Assembly (NCBI GenBank): GCA_945907225.1
Contig: CAMDSN010000039.1
Coordinates: 1-10,238 of the forward strand
Length of the DNA stretch: 10,238 nt
Origin: Flavobacterium psychrophilum
GTDB lineage: Bacteria; Bacteroidota; Bacteroidia; Flavobacteriales; Flavobacteriaceae
Reading direction: 5' to 3'
The notes below the pieces were generated by a model that made no database searches, was not told the DNA's origin, and worked only from the letters and a program-made list of their open reading frames with translations. Shown piece after piece: positions 6,507-10,238 of this stretch. Position 1 is the first letter of the stretch. Each line of letters opens with the position of its first letter. Made by a program: the position numbers and the translations under genes.

Positions 6507-7246
6507 TGCCAATTTCAAAGAACTTCACTTCTATACACAAAAAAGAATGGGAAATCACATTTTTGCAATGTTATCCTAATGGATATTTGAAATATACAGA
6601 CTTATGCAATATTATTCAATTAACTGCAGCTGAACATGCCGAATTAGGAGGAATAAGCTTTAGTGACATGCAGTTGAATGTCCAAGCATGGGTTTTGAGT
6701 AGAATGCGGGTTGAAATAAGCAAAATGCCAAAATGGAAAGATACCATCGTTGTGAAAACATGGATAATTTCATTAGAGAACTCAAGATCCATTCGTGGTA
6801 TGGAAATTTTATTAAATGGAGAGAAAATTATTGGTTGCGAAACCTTTTGGGCTGTATTTAACACCAAAAGCCGGAAACCTGAAAATTTAGCTATTACACA
6901 CAGCCATTTTGAAAAATTCTCAAACAAACGAGCAACTGAAATACAATTTTCGAAAATTAATATAAATATTGATACGAATAAGGTTACTGAAAAAACAGTA
7001 CTACTCTCTGATTTAGATATTGTAAATCATGCAAACAGTGTTAAATATTTGGAATGGTGCTTGGATCATGTTGACACAAAATTACTTTTAAAACAAGAAA
7101 TGCAAAGTTTTGAAATGAATTATCTTAAAGAGGTATTCTTAAACGAAAAGGTGGCAATCAATAAAAGCGAATCAGTCAACCCGCTTACATTTTTAGTTTC
7201 ATCAACTCAAAATAGTTGCTTTGCGTTGAAACTTAATTTCGCGTAA
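6506..7246 (+). CDS. Acyl-ACP thioesterase-like double hot-dog protein
   Basis: The protein has 246 residues and resembles the acyl-ACP thioesterase family (plant FatA/FatB type), with two hot-dog halves. The first half has YTDLCNIIQLTAAEHAE and WVLSRMRVEI, the family pattern around the first hot-dog helix and strand. The second half begins about residue 165 with SDLDIVNHANSVKYLEW, corresponding to the FatA/FatB active-site motif. D171 and H175 match catalytic Asp and His. The plant Asn two residues after Asp is Val173 here, with Asn at 174 and 177. It would release free fatty acids from acyl-ACP, or act on a related acyl thioester; chain length cannot be inferred. It is the last gene of the coupled exonuclease-miaA group and is followed by a hairpin terminator. 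No signal peptide is seen, so it should be cytosolic. Confidence 0.85.
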   Translation: MPISKNFTSIHKKEWEITFLQCYPNGYLKYTDLCNIIQLTAAEHAELGGISFSDMQLNVQAWVLSRMRVEISKMPKWKDTIVVKTWIISLENSRSIRGMEILLNGEKIIGCETFWAVFNTKSRKPENLAITHSHFEKFSNKRATEIQFSKININIDTNKVTEKTVLLSDLDIVNHANSVKYLEWCLDHVDTKLLLKQEMQSFEMNYLKEVFLNEKVAINKSESVNPLTFLVSSTQNSCFALKLNFA

Positions 7247-7272
7247 TAAAATAGTTGTTACTTATTACTTTA

Positions 7273-7308
7273 AAACAAAAAAAGCTCCAATTGGAACTCT
7301 TTTTGTTT
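7273..7308. terminator. Bidirectional intrinsic terminator
   Basis: The 36-nt element lies between the convergent thioesterase and response regulator genes. A 16-position stem pairs 7273-7288 with 7293-7308 around an AATT loop, with two mismatches (7285/7296 and 7282/7299). The CTCC/GGA(A)C core is flanked by an A-tract on the left and a T-tract on the right, so either strand's RNA forms a hairpin with a U-rich 3' arm. It ends only four bases before the regulator's stop codon, and about 26 bases after the thioesterase stop. Confidence 0.8.
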
Positions 7309-7311
7309 GAT

Positions 7312-8013
7312 TTATTTCTTAACCACTAACCGAAATCCTTCGCCATGAATATTGAGTATTTCAACATTTGGCTCGTCTTTTAAATATTTCCGCAACTTGG
7401 CAATATATACATCCATACTTCGAGAAGTAAAATAATTATCATCTCTCCAAATCTGTGTTAAAGCCAATTCTCGGGGCATTAAATCATTTTCATAAATAGC
7501 CATAATTTTTAGCAACTCCGATTCTTTTGGTGACAATTTTATAGGTTCTTGATCTTCAAATTTCAGTAAACGAAGTTTTGAATTTAAGTGAAATCTTCCA
7601 ATTTGAAACTCAAATTTGGCTGGTTCATTTTTATTTTCAGTTGATTTTCGTTGAATAATAGCTTTTATCTTCATTAAAAGAACGTCAGAGTCAAATGGCT
7701 TATTTAAGTAATCGTCGGCGCCAACTTTATAGCCTTTCATTACATCTTCCTTCATTGATTTTGCCGTTAAAAAGATTAAAGGAACATCCTTGTTTTTCTC
7801 TCTTATTTCCCTAGCCAATGTATAACCATCCTTGTAGGGCATCATAACATCTAAAATGCATAAATCAAAATTGCTCTTCTTGAATTTTTCAAAACCTTCC
7901 ATACCATTTTTAGCAAGTGTTACTTCAAAATCATTAAGCGAAAGAAATTCTCTCAATACAATTCCAAAGTTTTGATCATCTTCTACAAGTAGTATTTTCT
8001 TATTAGTTTCCAT
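7312..8013 (-). CDS. OmpR/PhoB-family response regulator (RprY-like)
   Basis: The protein has 233 residues in two domains. The receiver domain (about 1-120) has acidic residues E11, D12 and D13, phosphoacceptor D55 in LDVMMP, T83 in FLTAK and Lys105 in NKPF, so the phosphorylation site is complete. The C-terminal winged helix-turn-helix DNA-binding domain (about 135-233) contains LSPKESELLKIM, TSRSMDVYIAKLRKYL and the wing GEGFRLV. It acts as a DNA-binding transcription factor after phosphoryl transfer from the kinase encoded directly upstream. The stop of the kinase gene is only 11 nt before this ATG, which indicates an operon with kinase first. The overall look resembles RprY of Bacteroides, but orthology is not proven and the regulon is unknown. 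The transcript ends in the hairpin at 7273-7308. Confidence 0.95.
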   Translation of the reverse strand: METNKKILLVEDDQNFGIVLREFLSLNDFEVTLAKNGMEGFEKFKKSNFDLCILDVMMPYKDGYTLAREIREKNKDVPLIFLTAKSMKEDVMKGYKVGADDYLNKPFDSDVLLMKIKAIIQRKSTENKNEPAKFEFQIGRFHLNSKLRLLKFEDQEPIKLSPKESELLKIMAIYENDLMPRELALTQIWRDDNYFTSRSMDVYIAKLRKYLKDEPNVEILNIHGEGFRLVVKK

Positions 8014-8024
8014 AGTTTTAAATA

Positions 8025-9605
8025 TTAGTTTATTAGTGGGACTTTAATTATAAATGTGCTTCCTTTACCTTTTTCGCTTTCAACAAAAACTTCGCTATTA
8101 TGATCTTCAATTATTCTTTTTACATAAGCTAACCCCAGCCCATGTCCTTTTACATTATGAAGATCTCCGGTATGTTCTCTGTAAAACTTTTCAAATATTC
8201 TTTTTTGAGCTGCTTTTGACATTCCGATTCCTTGGTCTTTGATTTTAATTATTATATATTCTTTAACATTTTCAGTTTCTATATTTATAATCGGTTTTTC
8301 AGTGGAATACTTTATAGCATTATCTAAAATATTTACCAGCACATTAGTAAAATGTACATCGTTCAATAAAACTGTAGTTCTTATAGCAGCTAAGTTTGGT
8401 GTTATTGTGCCTTCCCTATCTTCAATAATTAAATTTACATGCTCTATGGCATCCTCTATAATCTCATGAATATTAGTTGAAATTTTACTAATGTCCAATT
8501 CATTTTTATATAATTTTGAAATGCGCAATACATTTTCAACTTGTGCATGCATGCGTTTATTTTCATCCTTGATCATTTGTAGATAGCGTAACACTTTTTC
8601 TTTGTCATCAATGATCTTTGGATTCTTTATTGCATCTAGTGCTAAATTTATAGTGGCAATAGGTGTTTTAAACTCGTGCGTCATATTATTAATAAAATCT
8701 GTTTTAATTTCAGATATTTGACGTTGGCGTATTAACTGGTTTAGCGTACTAGAATAGGCAACCAAAATAATTAGTGTGAAAATAATTGATAGAATACAAA
8801 TCCCAATAAATTCTGAAAACAAAAAGGATTTCTTACATGGAAATGTAACTAGTAATTGATACTTATTAATTCCATCATTGTCTATAAAAACAGGAATTGA
8901 ATAAGTGGCTTTTTTATCATATTTAAAATGATCTGATTTGACTTTCGTTGCCAAACCATTACTGTATATATTAAATTCAAAAGGGGTATCAATGCCATAC
9001 TCATTTAGTTCCTCTGCAAGAAGTTTTTGAAGCATTTCTATTGAAACTCTTTCTTGAATTTGTTTCATTCCGGCAATGTCTTTGTACACAATTTCAAATT
9101 GAGCATTATCTAACAAATCCAATCTCCCCGATTTTTCAATCTTTGCATTCGGTGTTACCGTTTTTCTAATAACAGAATTATCAATATTGTCGGAATATAT
9201 TTCAGTTTTTCTTTTGGCAGTATAATTTTTAATTTTAATACTATCCAATTTTTTATCAAAGAACGATGCAGAAATTCCGTAATCTTCAGAATTAATTATG
9301 TTTGAATAAATTATAGTTTCATTAGTTCTTGAATCTATTTGGTAATAACCAAATTCAAGAAAATCGCTTTTTTTAGGAGGCAAACCCGTACTGTCTTTGA
9401 GCCTATTGTAGATTTTATAATATGAATATTGCTCATTTTTTTGTAGTTTATTAGCAATATTTGAAAGAACTTGTTTGATGTGATATTTAAATTCATCTTC
9501 ATTATTTTGAAATGAGTTGTTAAACCAATAAACTTGAACGAGTATAATGCCAATCAAGGAAAAACTCATTAGAATAACCAATAATCGGAAAAACAATTTT
9601 TTCAT
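8025..9605 (-). CDS. Sensor histidine kinase, two transmembrane segments (RprX-like)
   Basis: The protein has 526 residues from the ATG at 9605. A TTG directly before it (9608-9606) is a possible but less likely start. A first membrane helix spans about residues 4-26 after a short basic N-terminus. A periplasmic region of about 235 residues (27-262) has no motif I recognise, and a second helix lies at about 263-284. The cytoplasmic kinase follows without an obvious PAS domain. The H-box NNMTHEFKTP carries phosphoacceptor His310. The N-box contains Asn429 (ILDNAIKYS), the G1 box DQGIGM is at 457-462, and GHGLGL at 487-492. A final GKGSTF completes the HATPase fold. It autophosphorylates in response to an unknown envelope signal and passes phosphate to the downstream regulator. 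coaE lies 66-69 nt upstream on the same strand. Confidence 0.94.
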   Translation of the reverse strand: MKKLFFRLLVILMSFSLIGIILVQVYWFNNSFQNNEDEFKYHIKQVLSNIANKLQKNEQYSYYKIYNRLKDSTGLPPKKSDFLEFGYYQIDSRTNETIIYSNIINSEDYGISASFFDKKLDSIKIKNYTAKRKTEIYSDNIDNSVIRKTVTPNAKIEKSGRLDLLDNAQFEIVYKDIAGMKQIQERVSIEMLQKLLAEELNEYGIDTPFEFNIYSNGLATKVKSDHFKYDKKATYSIPVFIDNDGINKYQLLVTFPCKKSFLFSEFIGICILSIIFTLIILVAYSSTLNQLIRQRQISEIKTDFINNMTHEFKTPIATINLALDAIKNPKIIDDKEKVLRYLQMIKDENKRMHAQVENVLRISKLYKNELDISKISTNIHEIIEDAIEHVNLIIEDREGTITPNLAAIRTTVLLNDVHFTNVLVNILDNAIKYSTEKPIINIETENVKEYIIIKIKDQGIGMSKAAQKRIFEKFYREHTGDLHNVKGHGLGLAYVKRIIEDHNSEVFVESEKGKGSTFIIKVPLIN

Positions 9606-9609
9606 CAAA

Positions 9610-9636
9610 CAAAGCTAACATTTAACATTTATACAA
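9610..9636 (-). promoter_or_regulatory. Candidate promoter for the kinase-regulator pair (TAGCTTTG)
   Basis: On the minus strand TAGCTTTG (plus coordinates 9610-9617) matches the Bacteroidota -7 consensus TAnnTTTG. A TTG at 9634-9636 could be the -33 element, but the spacing is 16 nt, one below the usual 17-23. The box ends just four bases before the kinase ATG, so transcription would start at or inside the first codons, giving a leaderless mRNA or requiring a later start. It may therefore be a chance match. Confidence 0.35.
9615..9635 (+). repeat. Degenerate heptamer run in the coaE-kinase spacer
   Basis: Three adjacent 7-nt words, CTAACAT (9615-9621), TTAACAT (9622-9628) and TTATACA (9629-9635), lie in the spacer between coaE and the kinase gene. 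They again lack G on the plus strand although both flanking genes run on the minus strand. The third copy is degenerate, so the call rests mainly on the similarity to the better arrays at 4065 and 4204. Confidence 0.4.
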
Positions 9637-9674
9637 TAAATAGATTAACCAAACATTAACATTCAATTGATAAA

Positions 9675-10238
9675 TTATTGATTATTTAATTTTTTAACAA
9701 TTTCTACAAGCTGTAATTTGGTGTTTTCAAAGTCAGTATTTTCAATAATAAAATCGCTTTTTTTAATTTTTTCTTCATCTGTCCATTGATTTTTCATTAT
9801 ATTAATAACTGAAAGCCGATCTACTTTGTCGCGTTCCATTACTCTTGCAATTCTGGTTTCAGTTGGTGCAGTTACCAAAATATTGTAATCACAAAGTGAT
9901 TGACCTCCCGTTTCAAATAAAATAGCTGTTTCTTTAACTACGAATTCAAATTCTTTATGATTATCAATCCAAATATCAAATTGTTTTTTTACTCTTGGAT
10001 GAATTATAGCATTGAGAGCTGCTAATTTTAGAGAATCATTAAAAACAATTTGCGAGAGTTTCTGTCGATTAACTATGTTTTTTTTAATTATGACATCTTC
10101 CCCAAAAGCAGAGCGAATCAAATCCACTACATCAGCGCTAAGCATAATTTTTTTTGCTTCATCATCAGAAAAAAATACGGGTACACCTAAAAATTTAAAA
10201 TAATTAGCAACCCATGTTTTTCCGGATCCAATCCCTCC
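9675..10238 (-). CDS. coaE: Dephospho-CoA kinase (5' end cut by window edge)
   Basis: The reading frame is open from the right window edge to the stop at 9675, giving 187 visible residues. The first visible residues are the P-loop GGIGSGKT, so only about eight residues (normally ending IIGLT) are missing from a typical 195-200-residue CoaE. The next conserved segments are VPVFFSDDEAKKIM, FGEDV, LNAIIHPRVKKQFD and the LFETGGQSLCDY/LVTAPTETRIARVMERD core of the lid and nucleotide fold. A start at the internal ATG at 10145 would discard the P-loop and is wrong. The enzyme phosphorylates the 3'-hydroxyl of dephospho-CoA with ATP, the last step of CoA synthesis, in the cytosol. Two runs of eight A in the coding strand (10078-10085 and 10148-10155 on plus) occur in Lys codons without breaking the frame. 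The kinase-regulator pair follows on the same strand. Confidence 0.94.
   Translation of the reverse strand, partial: GGIGSGKTWVANYFKFLGVPVFFSDDEAKKIMLSADVVDLIRSAFGEDVIIKKNIVNRQKLSQIVFNDSLKLAALNAIIHPRVKKQFDIWIDNHKEFEFVVKETAILFETGGQSLCDYNILVTAPTETRIARVMERDKVDRLSVINIMKNQWTDEEKIKKSDFIIENTDFENTKLQLVEIVKKLNNQ

Noticed and set aside
6616..6927. 103-codon minus-strand frame opposite the thioesterase gene
   Set aside because: It mirrors the thioesterase codons and has no independent support.
8054..8469. Two plus-strand open frames opposite the histidine kinase
   Set aside because: They are antisense to the strongly conserved HATPase region, have no family resemblance and no start context; they are shadows of the kinase gene.
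9675..10145. Reading coaE as starting at the internal ATG at 10145
   Set aside because: The frame continues upstream to the window edge and includes the P-loop GGIGSGKT, which is essential for the enzyme.

Overview
The base composition is AT-rich (about one third G+C by eye). Start codons lack Shine-Dalgarno sequences, there are two TAnnTTTG promoter boxes of the Bacteroidota type, and the protein families look flavobacterial. Together these suggest a member of the Flavobacteriaceae, probably Flavobacterium or a close relative. This is ordinary chromosomal housekeeping DNA. I see no mobile element, phage gene, CRISPR array, toxin-antitoxin pair, defence island, tRNA or rRNA.

Layout: (1) The left edge holds the 5' part of pcm (protein-L-isoaspartate O-methyltransferase) on the minus strand, cut by the window. 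(2) A 133-bp divergent spacer follows, containing a 75-nt stretch with no G on the plus strand and a TTAAAC repeat. (3) A plus-strand run from about 310 to 7246 carries a Gfo/Idh/MocA oxidoreductase, a 3-hydroxybutyryl-CoA dehydrogenase, a DUF1015 protein, the PLP-binding protein YggS, a DEDDh exonuclease fused to a GIY-YIG/UvrC-like nuclease, miaA, and an acyl-ACP thioesterase-like protein. The last three are joined by 1-nt stop/start overlaps (TAATG, TGATG) and should be translationally coupled. (4) A strong imperfect hairpin flanked by A and T tracts (7273-7308) ends both converging transcripts. (5) On the minus strand, read from the right edge, are coaE (dephospho-CoA kinase, missing only about its first eight residues), a two-TM sensor histidine kinase and its OmpR-type response regulator.

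How the genes work together: the histidine kinase and regulator form a complete two-component system resembling RprX/RprY of Bacteroides. The dehydrogenase and thioesterase belong to acyl-CoA/acyl-ACP metabolism, CoaE to CoA synthesis, and MiaA to tRNA modification. YggS buffers pyridoxal phosphate. The exonuclease fusion probably acts in DNA repair. No single pathway unites them.

The most interesting signal is not a gene. Short G-poor repeats with a 7-nt (or 8/7-nt) period recur on the plus strand in most of the gene boundaries. One such array lies inside the coding region of yggS, where gain or loss of one unit would shift the reading frame. Another abuts the TTG start of the exonuclease gene. 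Several start sites were reconsidered: TTG for pcm and the exonuclease, ATG at 310 instead of 283 for the oxidoreductase, ATG at 9605 for the kinase, and an open reading frame running to the window edge for coaE.
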